Source: Stomorhina lunata
Lineage: Eukaryota; Arthropoda; Insecta; Diptera; Rhiniidae
Assembly (NCBI GenBank): GCA_933228675.1
Contig: OW121741.1
Coordinates: 115,194,694 to 115,258,693, forward strand
Reading direction: 5' to 3'
DNA length: 64,000 nt
The notes beneath the pieces were generated by a model that ran no database searches, had not been told where the DNA came from, and saw only the letters and a program-made list of their open reading frames with translations. The position numbers and the translations under genes are program-made. Shown in pieces: positions 22,691 through 34,142 of the stretch. The stretch's first letter is position 1. The number at the start of each line of letters is the position of its first letter.

Positions 22691-25110
22691 TTCTGTGGGA
22701 GGTGACAGAAATCTTATAAATATAGGGATCATACTGGTACCAAAATGACTTTATATTATATATATTATCATCAAAGATGGGACCAGTACTTATATTTATA
22801 TGTGTTATAGAGATCAACACATAAATAATATACCGTTTCCATTTATTAAGGTGAAGAGTATAAAAATGTAACTATCAAAATGAGCACAGAGCTTTGGTAA
22901 AAATAGGTCCAAATTTCATCATACCTGATATGTATGAATTAATATCGGATATCTCTTCAATGGTATTAAGTGAGAAATTGCACCGTGACAATCGGTACAA
23001 ATTTGATTACAGGTCATATATTTATATACCTGAAACCAAAGAATATTCTAAATCCATAAATCGATAATGTTTTGGTTTAAGTCTGTGAGTCAGAGTAACT
23101 TACGCTATGATTGACTTATCTGTCTTACTTGATGAATGTCGAAATTATTTACCTGAAATGAGAAAAATATTGAAAGTTGTTAAATTATTATATATTTTAG
23201 TTATGACTTTGTTGTATTGAATATTATTAAATTTCATTTATATTTAAAATTTTTAAATAATTTATTAATACTAATAACAATTTAGAAATGATTCATTTTA
23301 AATGAAATTTTGTCAGTAAATAATAATGTGTATATTTAAAATTCTAATTGAATCTTTTAGATATTAGTCATTCCAAAGTTAGTAAAATTAATTAAATTTA
23401 TGACACACAGGTTTTCAGAGAAAATTCAAAAAATATGAAATAACTTTGATTGCAATAAACGCAATTAACATAAATTTTGTTTAATTATTTTAATAATTTA
23501 TAGTAAGTAAATAAAATTATTTGCACAGTTTCTAAACTACTGGACGGATGAAATTTGAAAGATCAGTAACAGAAGAGCTAGGCTTTCAAGGTAATATTAA
23601 AGGACGGATCAATTTGTAGAACAGTAGGCTCTACTGTTGACCAAAGTTGCCCACCTTGGGTATGTTAAAACTTTGGGTCCGTATAACTTTTGCCAATTTG
23701 GTCCTATCCAGATTTTTACATGTTTAAAAACCACTTAAAAGCTTTAGAAAATATATGCTCACTGTATTACTTTATCTCTTACAGTTTCAGAGATATTTAG
23801 CTCCAAATATTTTTTTTGGCGTTTTTGCTTCTGGTATTTTCTGCCTTATAAGTCATTTTTGGTAGGACGGAGAATTTTTTGAAAAATATTGTGAGATTGC
23901 TGATAAATTTCTAAATCAACTAGAGGAAGAAAAAAATTAGTTATTTAAACTTTATAACAAAGAAAAAATTATTCAAAGTTTACACTTACAAAAATTACAT
24001 TTTTTTCAAAAAAGTAACTTTATTTTTTTGATATTTTTTAAATTTTTTTTCGAAGGACTTAATTGTTTTAACATTTTCTAAAAGATTAGGCTTAAGGTAT
24101 ACGTCTAAATTATATTTTTAATAAATTTTGAACATGTATCCTACAACCAGCGGTGGTCGAAAATCAGCAATTTTTGAAAAAAAATATTTTTTTAACTGTA
24201 AAAAACTTTGATTATGGATTTTAAAACTTCTTTTTATTAAATTATATTAAGTATAAAGTTTGTAAGGTCTGTGCAAAAATCTGATAGGGCCCGGTCATAA
24301 ATGGGGTCATACGACTCATTTTTCTAAAAAAAATCAAATTTTCGAAAAGCATACTCTTCTGTATTCAGAAATGTTAACTAAAACTTTAGAACTAGTTCTG
24401 AAATTTATATATATGAATTTCTTATATATTGATATATTTTGTACCCAAAAATTATCATAATATCGTGTTTTGTTTTAAAGATTTTTGCGAAAAAATTAAA
24501 AAAAAATGTTAAAAAATTACATAAATGTATAACAAAAATGGTACTTTTTTGTGTATTCAAAAATTTTAGTAAAAATTTCAGAACTCAAAATTTCTGAAAT
24601 TTATATTTCTGGATTTCATATATAACAGTCTATACTGTGTCTAAAAATTATCATAATATATTGTTTAGTTTTAGAGATTTTTGTTAAAAATAACAAAGTA
24701 ATTTGAAAAAATTATATAAATTTTTTGTTGTTGCACTGTTTTGGCAAAAGACTTAAATCGATTTCCTAAGTGTTAAAAAATGTTAACCTCACTTAAAAGT
24801 ATATAAAATTCCCTTTCTATTAATGTACAACATGTGTATCTTATCTTATTTTGGTAGAATAATATTGCTAAGACATGTCATCAAAATCAAAATATAAAAA
24901 ATTGTAAACATTCAAATCTTAATAATTAAGCCTCTGTAATGATTATACAAAATTTTATGAATTTTGGACAATGACCGAAAATAACTGTTATTTTTGAATT
25001 TTTGATTAAAAAAAAGCAACCGCACGGAAATGTCGGACAATAAAACTAAGTATACCATTTTGATAGTCTTGCATCAAATTTTCATAAAATGCTATGGTTT
25101 TTAAAAATCT
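22691..25110. other. AT-rich interval with weak interspersed repeats
   Basis: No gene. 22730-23030 has diverged INE-1-like phrases (ATACCGTTTCCATTTATTAA, GGTGAAGAGTATAAAA). At 24340-24530 and 24540-24710 a roughly 195-bp segment occurs twice in tandem with heavy divergence (shared AAAATTATCATAATAT and TTTTA(A/G)AGATTTTTG). Confidence 0.45.
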
Positions 25111-25128
25111 GATTTTTATTTTTTAGAA

Positions 25129-25690
25129 AAAAAACAGTTATTTTTTGATTTTTAACTTTTATTTTTTCGAGCAAAAATAAAAGTTATTTTTAAACTTTTA
25201 TTTTTTCGAGCAAAAATGACAGTTATTTTTAACTTTTATTATTTCGATTATGAATAAAAGTTATTTTTTGTCTTTTATTTTTTCGAGCAGAAATAAAAGT
25301 TATTTTTTGACTTATATTTTTTCGAGCAGAAATAAAAGTTATTTTAATTATGATTGCGAAACTCGACTCCATTAATTTTTGAGCGTACGAAAATTATTTT
25401 CACTGAAAAATTATCTTTGTTTGATAAAAATTGTAAATAAATTTATCACGAATAACTTATATTTCTGCTCGAAAAAATACAAGTCAAAAAACAACTTTTA
25501 TTTCTGCTCGAAAAAATAAAAGTCAAAAAATAACTTTTATTCATGCTCGAAATAATAAAAGTCAAAAATAACTGTTATTTTTGCTCGAAATAATAAAAGC
25601 TAAAGAATAACTTTTATTTTCACTTGAAAAATAAAAGTCAAAAATAAATGTTATTTTTTATTAAAAAAATAAAAGTCAAAAAATAACTTT
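25129..25690. repeat. Long inverted repeat built from about 40-bp tandem units
   Basis: The left arm (25129-25344) holds five units of ACTTTTATTTTTTCGAGC plus AAAAATAAAAGTTATTTT. The right arm (25451-25690) holds the reverse-complement units, and the spacer is 25345-25450. Unit-specific variants mirror each other about the centre: the ACAGTTATTTTT unit and the ATTATTTCGA unit each pair with their own counterpart. The block was therefore duplicated as an inverted whole, not formed by random tandem growth. If transcribed it would fold into a hairpin with arms of about 220 bp. Confidence 0.85.
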
Positions 25691-28060
25691 TATTTTCTGA
25701 CTTTTACGATTAAAGTTAAAACAATTACGGTCCCTGATTTTGGATTCAGTGAGGTCATGGGAAATTATTAAAATCAAATTTTGATATAAAATATATTAGA
25801 CAAATTTAAAAAAAAATCTGACAAACTTTAAAACTAAAATTCTAAAAAAAAATTTAGTTTGTCATTTTAAACTATTTTTAAGATATATTATTGATTTCTT
25901 AAAGAAATCGATAGATTTTTACAAATTTATATTCTACAATGTCTACCGAATCAGGCAAGTGTAATTTCTTTTTAATACTGTACACATTCTTCTTAATATG
26001 TAGGTTTGAAAACTCAATTTTTTTTTCGTTTACAAGCTTTAAATACTCAAGATCACATATTTAAATCAGACATTCAAAAACATTTATATTTGTCTATAAA
26101 TTTGTTCTATTTGTCTGGCAAATTCGCAAATTACTGCTCTACAGTTAAACACAAAAGCAAAGAAAAATATTTACAAAATTATAGAATTCATAAAATTCTG
26201 CAGCAAATTTCGCAAAAATATACACTTAAAACTTAAATGTAAATAATTTAACATTTATGGTTGTTTTATGCGGAGCAAAAACAAAATGTTAAATTTTACT
26301 TTTGCCCTACAATAATAATAAATTATTAATAAATAAGCAAAAGTAGTACAAATCTACGACTGAGATACTTGCAACAGACTGCTGCTACTGCTTCGGTTGT
26401 TTTACTACGTACAACACACGCTTAATGACATCAATAATATTTACGAGTGCAGAAGCAGAGGGAAAAATATGAGGTTTCTAGGCCAGCAGACACAAAAATA
26501 TCCCCTTGCTTTTAAAAATAATTTATAATTCATATTATTATAGCCTTAGGCCTTGATGTCTCCCTACAGAGGTATATTGAAAAGAACGGGCTTAAAATAA
26601 CCAACAGCTCAAAATCTCGACAACTTGATATCAAGCCTTCCGTATTGGCCTATATAATGAAGTTCAAAGTCTTCAAAACAATATTTTCTTAAAGTGTTAA
26701 TATTCGTTAAATATTTTTAAACTGACTATCATTAACTACTTGAAGCCCTCCAAAAATCAGGCCTTCCATATATTCCCTTCCAAAAATATAGATCTCTGCA
26801 AGTCTATATTTTATGCGTAAGTGTAAATGTCTGAATGTCAGTAAATACATACACATAAATAATATTATTATATTGTTGCTTTTGTTATTTGTAGCAATTG
26901 TTGTGTTGTTATATATTTTTCTGTTGTTTGTAAGTTTAAAGCTTTTACATATTTATTCTATAGCCCCCTGGTAATGCCTTCTTCAATTGCTCTATGGGAA
27001 TCTTGTTATGCGTTTGGACCGTGTGAGTGTGTGTTTGATTGAAGATTTTATTGTACATATTTGCAAGTGTTTTGTATGAATGAACGAATGGTTGACTGAA
27101 TGAATGAATGAAATTCTGTACTCGTATACCCCCAACATGACTAATTGGAGGGCCATGAATGAATAAATATGTATTGAATGTTGCTTCATTGTAGGTATTT
27201 AAACAATTGTAACTATAGAATTTTTAAATATTCAGGGATTTAAATAGATGAAGTTTTTCTGAGGTGTATATCTTTTGCGGAATTAAAATTTTTAAATTTT
27301 CATCGTAATGGGATTTGTTTTAAATGATGTCAAAAGTACCATTTAATACCGCTACCATCATTCAATACCAACATCATCAAATGAATTCCATATGCATCTC
27401 TGACTTCTCATATAGTACATTCGTATATACGTTATATACATTACATACATTATATATGTATATATAATTCACCGACAACATTTCAATTGGAACAAGGAAT
27501 ACTTCTCTCAGACAATGAGCTGCATCCGATTCTATTTTTAGACTCATTGAAAGGGACCTAAGTTTTAAGCCCGGCTCCGAACGGCAAATGCATTAGTTAT
27601 AGAAGTTTTACATAGCCTAACTCAATAACCAGTGGCTAGCTGAGTTATGAGATGAAACGCCGCTTTTTTGAAAATTTATTTTTTTCAAGTAGGTCTGGCC
27701 ATTGATCCAACTTGGGACCACTGGTATGCTAGGCGGATGACTAACCTATTATACCATGGCGGTATGGCATTAAAAATTCTTATCGTATCGCTGAGAATAT
27801 TTCAAATCATGTCCCAACTTTGTCAATTCTGGCGCGTTTATATAATTCCCTTTCAACCTTGGCATATATTTTACTTTCTAGGTACCAAAATTAGTCCAAT
27901 TCTTCGAAGTTTTGATAATTTATGGATAATCCTTCTGTTTTTTTTTTTATGCGGAAAAATTTAAGGTAGTTTTATAGACCATTTTATAAGCAGATATCAT
28001 AATATCATAGAGTAGGCCAGGTACCAGATTCAAGTACATAACATAACATAACATACATAC
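25691..28060. other. AT-rich interval without genes
   Basis: Contains a GAAT microsatellite (27074-27112). 27650-27965 has an open frame (98 codons from 27668), somewhat GC-richer around 27690-27780, with no recognised domain. No splice or promoter evidence. Confidence 0.45.
27074..27112 (+). repeat. GAAT microsatellite
   Basis: Imperfect tandem TGAA/TGAC units: ATGAATGAACGAATGG, then ACTGAATGAATGAATGAA. Confidence 0.8.
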
Positions 28061-28552
28061 TAGCTGTACCCTGCTCGCGTTGCTAAAATAAATTTTAAGA
28101 AATTACATTAGAAACCTCCTGCGCAACAACTTTGCTAAGGATCATAGCATGATCAAATGCACAATTTACGACTCAATTAATTTAGATTTGACGCCATCTG
28201 TCGAAAATTAGTCTCACCAACTTAAAACCTTTGTCGGTTCATGCGCAACAACTTTGCTAAAGAAAATATCATGATCAAATGCACAGTTTATGATTTAATT
28301 CATTTTGAGTAATTTTCTGTGGCGCCACCTGATGGGGACTAGTCATACCAGCTTAGAAACCCTCGTCAGCTAATGCGTAACAACTTTGCTAAATATCGTA
28401 GCATGATCAAATTAATAGTTCATGATTAAATTCAATATAAGTAATTTTCAGTGGCGCCACCTGTCGGAACGTGGCCACACCAACTTCGTAATTTTCGTCG
28501 GTTCAACTTTGCTAAAGATCATTACATGATCAAATTTTTATATATATAGAAG
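28061..28552 (+). mobile_element. Interspersed repeat made of four diverged units of about 125 bp
   Basis: Opens with CTAGCTGTACCCTGCTCGCG. AACTTTGCTAA, then ATGATCAAA, occurs four times (about 28127, 28247, 28381 and 28506). The second through fourth are preceded by a TGGCGCCACCTG or GACGCCATCTG block and by CGTCGGTTCATGCG-like sequence. It ends TTTTTATATATATAGAAG, a tail common to insect LINE 3' ends. No coding sequence remains, and the family is not identified. Confidence 0.6.
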
Positions 28553-28606
28553 AAGATAATTTATAAAGTTTTTACAAATATGGAAACTATTTTACACAAT
28601 ATGTGT

Positions 28607-28744
28607 GTAAATATAAAAAATTTCCATGGATTTTATAAACTCCAAAAAAAAAAATAATATTTTTTTTTTTGAGTTTATAAAAACCATGAAAATTTTTTAT
28701 ATTTACATGTAAATATAAAAAATTTCCATGGATTTTATAAACTC
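28607..28744. repeat. Plus/minus/plus foldback of a 36-bp unit
   Basis: Arm 1 (28607-28642) begins GTAAATATAAAAAATTTCC. Arm 2 (28671-28706) is its reverse complement with two mismatches in 36. Arm 3 (28709-28744) is identical to arm 1. Between arms 1 and 2 lies an A11/T12 tract that is itself self-complementary; between arms 2 and 3 there are only two bases. Two alternative hairpins are therefore possible. Confidence 0.9.
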
Positions 28745-28995
28745 CAAAAAAAACACTAATTTGTTGCAAAAAATGTGATAAATGAAGAACCGATTTGAGC
28801 AAACTTAAACCATCTACTTAATAGTCTAAACAAAGCTTTAACATTTGGTTTCGATAGGTGAGCCCGTTCTTGAGTTATAGAGTTACAACGAAAAGTGGCA
28901 TTGATTTTTATATGTATAGATATATGTATAAGTTGTATATATATATGAGTTTTTGTCTTCTTTTGGGTTTTTAAAAGGCTGTTGTGATTGTGTCT

Positions 28996-29120
28996 TGTAT
29001 GTGAGATATGGTCAAAAATGGATCGTTCATACAAAATTAGGTACACGGATTTCGTTTGCCTGTGATAAATTTCAAATTATCTTTAAAGTTTATTTATATT
29101 TTTATAACGGTGAAGGGTAT
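28996..29120 (+). mobile_element. Internally deleted INE-1-like scrap
   Basis: TATGTGAGATATGGTCAAAA, then CAAAATTAGGTACACGGATT, then a jump to GGTGAAGGGTATAAATAC at 29109. The order matches the INE-1-like copies with the centre missing. Confidence 0.45.
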
Positions 29121-31402
29121 AAATACAAAATAAGCTATATTAATAGGAACATAAGATATCACGGAGCTATAACTGGCCAATCTCGACACGTTAAGAATTA
29201 AAAAAAGCCAGCCAAACGAAGCGTGTGAATTTAGGGAAAATATGTTTAACTTAAACAAATTTTAAGTTCTAAGACTAAAAGCCAGTATATCTCAGATTTT
29301 TTAATTATTTTAAAAACTTTTGGAATTACGGAAATATTGTGAAAAATTATCTTTTTTATTTTAATCTTTTACTGCTCTATTGGCCAGAAGAATTCCATTG
29401 CTTTACAGAATTATCGGTATTATGCCCTACATATGCATTTAAAAAATGATTTAATTCTCTCGTTATACTGATCCTTTCCTTCCCTTCCCCCCATAAATGT
29501 TAAATGCAGTGTTTTCGTATGTTTCGGAATTGTTGTATATTTTTGAACAATTGTTCTTTTATTTTTAGTACATTTTCCGACTTTTTGTCTTTTGTGTAGA
29601 TTTATTTAACACATTTTCACGATGACTACAATTGCTGCTTGTTGTCCTTCCTTATAGGCAGACAGACAGACGAACACATGGACTGTGTTTGTCTGAGGCG
29701 TGCGTGTATTGGGGGCGGTTATTGTAATGCATTTGACATATTTTGTATGGATAAAATATTTAAAAAGTTTAAACAAAAAAAAAAAAAACAACAACGCAAC
29801 GTCAGTGCAACAAAATTTGAAAGCGGGGCAAAAAAACACATTGCCACAATGCGTGTAGAGAATGTAAATATTTGTTAAAGGAATTTTGTAAAACAAAGGA
29901 ATAAAGATTTAAAATGAAACGAACTGGCTAAGGAAGAGAGTGCGGCAGGATTTAATGATTTATAAGATTGTTAAAATAGTTGAAAAGGAATTTATAAATG
30001 AAGGGCTTTTCGGCTTAAAGGGAAAGCTTTAACTTATTTTAAGCAATTGATTAAAACCAATTAAAGTTTATGGAGACCAAACGTTTTTGATAAATTTTTT
30101 TAATACAAATTTTAAATTTCATTCTGTGTTTTAATTTCTTTCTAATTTTTTAAATTTTAAGTTTTTAAAATTTAAATTTATTTTTAATTTTTATTCTAAA
30201 AATTTAAGTTAAACATTTACGTTTTTTTACAAAAAACGTAATTACAATTTTAATTAACATTTGTATAATTCAACTTTTTCCCCTTAATGCAGAAAATTTA
30301 ACGGATTTCCTTAATTAACATTAAATAATCATGTTAAATTTTAATTAAATTTTTTTTCTATTTTTTTTGTATAGCATATTTTCAGGATTTTAAAACTCTA
30401 CCTCTACTCACAACAAAGAGATTTAAAATGCATTTAAAATTCCTAAAAAATATAATGCAGTATTTTTTTACAAAAAAAAGTTCTATATACATTATAACAA
30501 ATATTTATCTACATTTAAAATATTTAAAAATATCTATAGAATTTATAAAAAGTAGTCACCATTGGCTCTATTTACATGAGAGTTTTAATGTAATTAAAGC
30601 ACAATTGGTTAATTGTGGTTGGGTCATCATAGAGTTTAATTAATTAATTAAAAAATAAACTGAATATGTGATCATTGAATAAGGGTTATGCAGACTGTGT
30701 TAATGTGGTTTTAATAGTTATTTAAAATTTTAATTTAAATATAAATTTTATTGTAATTTATTTCAAACATTGAATTTTATATATTATGGTTTGATGCAAC
30801 ATATCTTGTGGATTATCAAACAATTGAACTTTTAACATTGGAACTGGGTAATTTTATGAACATTATAAAGTCTACAGGTCAACTTTTCCAAACAAAATTA
30901 TCAAAATTGGTTAAACTATTATTAAACCTTTTAAGTGGCAGTAGCAAACATTATCAAATGCTTTTAAGGTCGAAGAAGTAACTATATTATTAAACTTTAA
31001 AGCAACTTTCATGATATTTATACATTATCTAAGTTTTCTTTTCAAAATATTTTAAATCCGGCCTATGAAAAGGTGGCTTATGACTCAAAAACAAACTTTG
31101 GAAAAATTAACTAATTTTCGACATTTTTTCCCCCTTTTCACAGACCGGGTCACATATATTACAGTTATATCTTATACAGTTTAGAAACAATAAGTACATT
31201 TATGATTACTCCTCTAGGATCGAATAGTAAAGATCATAGTTATAATTGTTATTCCTCTTATTTTTGTTTTGATATCCCCTTCATTAAAGTTGCAAAAAAA
31301 GCCACCTAAACGTGGTAGAGTATGACAGAAAAATAAAAACAAATATTAAAATTCGTTCTACTTCTAAAACACAACATCATTAAAGTTATATCATATTGAA
31401 TT
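29121..31402. other. AT-rich interval without genes
   Basis: Nothing coding recognised. A GACA-rich and GT-rich patch lies at 29655-29710. The motif AAAAAAGCCACCTAAACGTG at about 31298 recurs near 29203 and 34709 (see findings). Confidence 0.45.
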
Positions 31403-32613
31403 TTATACCTCGAAAATAGACCTATGTAAATATACAGATATTTTTTTTCACATAATTTTAAACCTTATTCGTTTGTCTCAAAAAATGACATATATTCTAT
31501 ATATTTAATGTTCGTAGTTAAGAAGTTATAAACAAATATGTGTAAGTATAGTTTCAGAGATATAATATAAATAAAATGTTAAGTTTCAAAAAAACTTTGA
31601 AAGATTTTTGATCTAAAAACTGATATATTTAAAAACATACGTCCCTGTAAAATTTTCTGTACACACCACAAAAAGTGGGTGTTTTATTGAGTGGGCCATC
31701 TATCGTTTCAAATTTGAACCCCAGATTATTTCGAATCTGCGGACAAACGCGCACTTTTTAGCAGATATTGTGTAACATGCCTTAGGGTTTTTCAAAATAA
31801 TTTATTTTTCAAAAACGTTTTGACGAATAAGTTACAATGTAGTGAACTTTATATGTTATATATCTATGGCAATAAATGATAATGGGCTAAGTTGACTTAA
31901 GTGGTTTTTATTTTTTTTTTCTTATTCTTATTGTCTTCATCAAAATCTATCTCTCAGCCAAATTTCAAGTATAAAATGACATTAATAACAAAACTTTACT
32001 CATTTATATCTTAATTTCTTTATACACAACCCTTAATATCCAAAACACAAAATTTCGACTTATGCCATAATTTATTGCTACAGATATTACTTAGATTATC
32101 CTAAAAGTATGCTACACAAATATTTCTCACATATCTTACATTTCGATCGATATCGAATGCAGCGATCATTCTATTGTAAAATTCAGTATAATATCTCCAC
32201 TGAACGAAATAAATTACAATTTTGGAGCTCAAAAAACACACATATGGTCTTATAGAAGGAATTACAAACGTTAAGAGTGACTTTTTGGTGTAGCTTGTAG
32301 TGCTGAGACATTACGATAACCGGTTTTTTGTGCCCGCTTTTCATGGTATTAAAGTGAACGATGTTTGGTTCCAACAAGATGATGCAACTTGTCACTCGTC
32401 ACGAAATGGTGATGTCAATTAACCTCAAAGAAGCTCCGTTTTGACACAGTTGACTATTTTCTACGAGGCGCCGTAAAAGAAAAACCAGAGACTATTGAGC
32501 ATTTGAAGGTAAACATTCGTGATGCCATTGCCATTAGATATGACCCCATAAGCTCGAAAAAGTATTCGAAAATTGGATCCATTTCTTACAGGAATAATTG
32601 TACATTATAGTGG
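31403..32613 (+). repeat. 1211-bp tandem duplication, copy 1
   Basis: TTATACCTCGAAAATAGACC opens both copies, and the offset is exactly 1211 bp from start to end. Every line compared by eye is identical. The last 410 bp are a transposase relic, listed separately. The junction to copy 2 reads GTGG-TTATACC. Confidence 0.95.
32197..32607 (+). pseudogene. Tc1/mariner-superfamily transposase relic, copy 1
   Basis: Successive frames give SSKNTHMVL-stop-KELQTLRVTFWCS (about 32227-32290), DVWFQQDDATCHSSRNGDV (32358-32420), DYFLRGAVKEKPETIEHLK with VNIRDAIA (32453-32530) and LEKVFENWIHFLQE (about 32555-32600). These match the middle to C-terminal part of transposases with a WFQQDGAT second-Asp block and an LTPLDYFLWG third-Asp block. 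It is the same family as the element at 54.2-55.1 kb. Both the second Asp (QQDD) and third Asp (VDYF) survive, but stops and frameshifts disable the gene. The N terminus is missing. Confidence 0.8.
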
Positions 32614-33826
32614 TTATACCTCGAAAATAGACCTATGTAAATATACAGATATTTTTTTTCACATAATTTTAAACCTTATTCGTTTGTCTCAAAAAATGAC
32701 ATATATTCTATATATTTAATGTTCGTAGTTAAGAAGTTATAAACAAATATGTGTAAGTATAGTTTCAGAGATATAATATAAATAAAATGTTAAGTTTCAA
32801 AAAAACTTTGAAAGATTTTTGATCTAAAAACTGATATATTTAAAAACATACGTCCCTGTAAAATTTTCTGTACACACCACAAAAAGTGGGTGTTTTATTG
32901 AGTGGGCCATCTATCGTTTCAAATTTGAACCCCAGATTATTTCGAATCTGCGGACAAACGCGCACTTTTTAGCAGATATTGTGTAACATGCCTTAGGGTT
33001 TTTCAAAATAATTTATTTTTCAAAAACGTTTTGACGAATAAGTTACAATGTAGTGAACTTTATATGTTATATATCTATGGCAATAAATGATAATGGGCTA
33101 AGTTGACTTAAGTGGTTTTTATTTTTTTTTTCTTATTCTTATTGTCTTCATCAAAATCTATCTCTCAGCCAAATTTCAAGTATAAAATGACATTAATAAC
33201 AAAACTTTACTCATTTATATCTTAATTTCTTTATACACAACCCTTAATATCCAAAACACAAAATTTCGACTTATGCCATAATTTATTGCTACAGATATTA
33301 CTTAGATTATCCTAAAAGTATGCTACACAAATATTTCTCACATATCTTACATTTCGATCGATATCGAATGCAGCGATCATTCTATTGTAAAATTCAGTAT
33401 AATATCTCCACTGAACGAAATAAATTACAATTTTGGAGCTCAAAAAACACACATATGGTCTTATAGAAGGAATTACAAACGTTAAGAGTGACTTTTTGGT
33501 GTAGCTTGTAGTGCTGAGACATTACGATAACCGGTTTTTTGTGCCCGCTTTTCATGGTATTAAAGTGAACGATGTTTGGTTCCAACAAGATGATGCAACT
33601 TGTCACTCGTCACGAAATGGTGATGTCAATTAACCTCAAAGAAGCTCCGTTTTGACACAGTTGACTATTTTCTACGAGGCGCCGTAAAAGAAAAACCAGA
33701 GACTATTGAGCATTTGAAGGTAAACATTCGTGATGCCATTGCCATTAGATATGACCCCATAAGCTCGAAAAAGTATTCGAAAATTGGATCCATTTCTTAC
33801 AGGAATAATTGTACATTATAGTGGTT
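32614..33826 (+). repeat. 1211-bp tandem duplication, copy 2
   Basis: Repeats 31403-32613 with no difference noticed. After GTGGTT the sequence continues into CGAAAAAAAAATTGTG, which is absent after copy 1, so copy 2 has the original right flank and copy 1 the original left flank. Confidence 0.95.
33408..33818 (+). pseudogene. Tc1/mariner-superfamily transposase relic, copy 2
   Basis: Same content as 32197-32607, shifted by 1211 bp, with the same stops and frameshifts. The disabling changes therefore predate the duplication. Confidence 0.8.
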
Positions 33827-34035
33827 CGAAAAAAAAATTGTGTCAGTCACTCCCCAGGATTAAAGATAGTGTAAAAATAATTTTATTTTTTTTATCACGC
33901 CTACAAATACAACCCTTTTTATATTTTGCTAACTGTATCGCCATCTTTAGACCGATCATATCAGTTTTTCACTACCTCGTCAATTTCTAATCGAATCGAG
34001 TAAAAATCTAGTTCTTAAAAGTTATGGCTATAAGT

Positions 34036-34142
34036 CAATGTTGGGCAAAGTCTCTCTAATTCTCTCTTATTAATTCTCTCTTACTTTTGCCTACCCCTAG
34101 GGTAAGCAAAATTAAAAATCAGAGAGACTTTGCCCAACATTG
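34036..34142. mobile_element. 107-bp foldback MITE
   Basis: The outer 22 bases CAATGTTGGGCAAAGTCTCT-CT (34036-34057) are perfectly complementary to 34121-34142. Further in, TTTTGCCTACCCCTAGGGTA and its right half nearly complete the palindrome around CCCCTAGGGG-like bases at 34094-34103. The sequence GCTATA lies close to both ends and may be a target-site duplication. No coding capacity. Confidence 0.75.

Noticed and set aside
26006..26236. 76-codon open frame
   Set aside because: AT-rich, no domain, no coding bias and no neighbouring exon signals.
32183..32395. 70-codon minus-strand frame occurring twice (also at 33394-33606)
   Set aside because: It is antisense to the transposase relic and identical only because the 1211-bp unit is duplicated.
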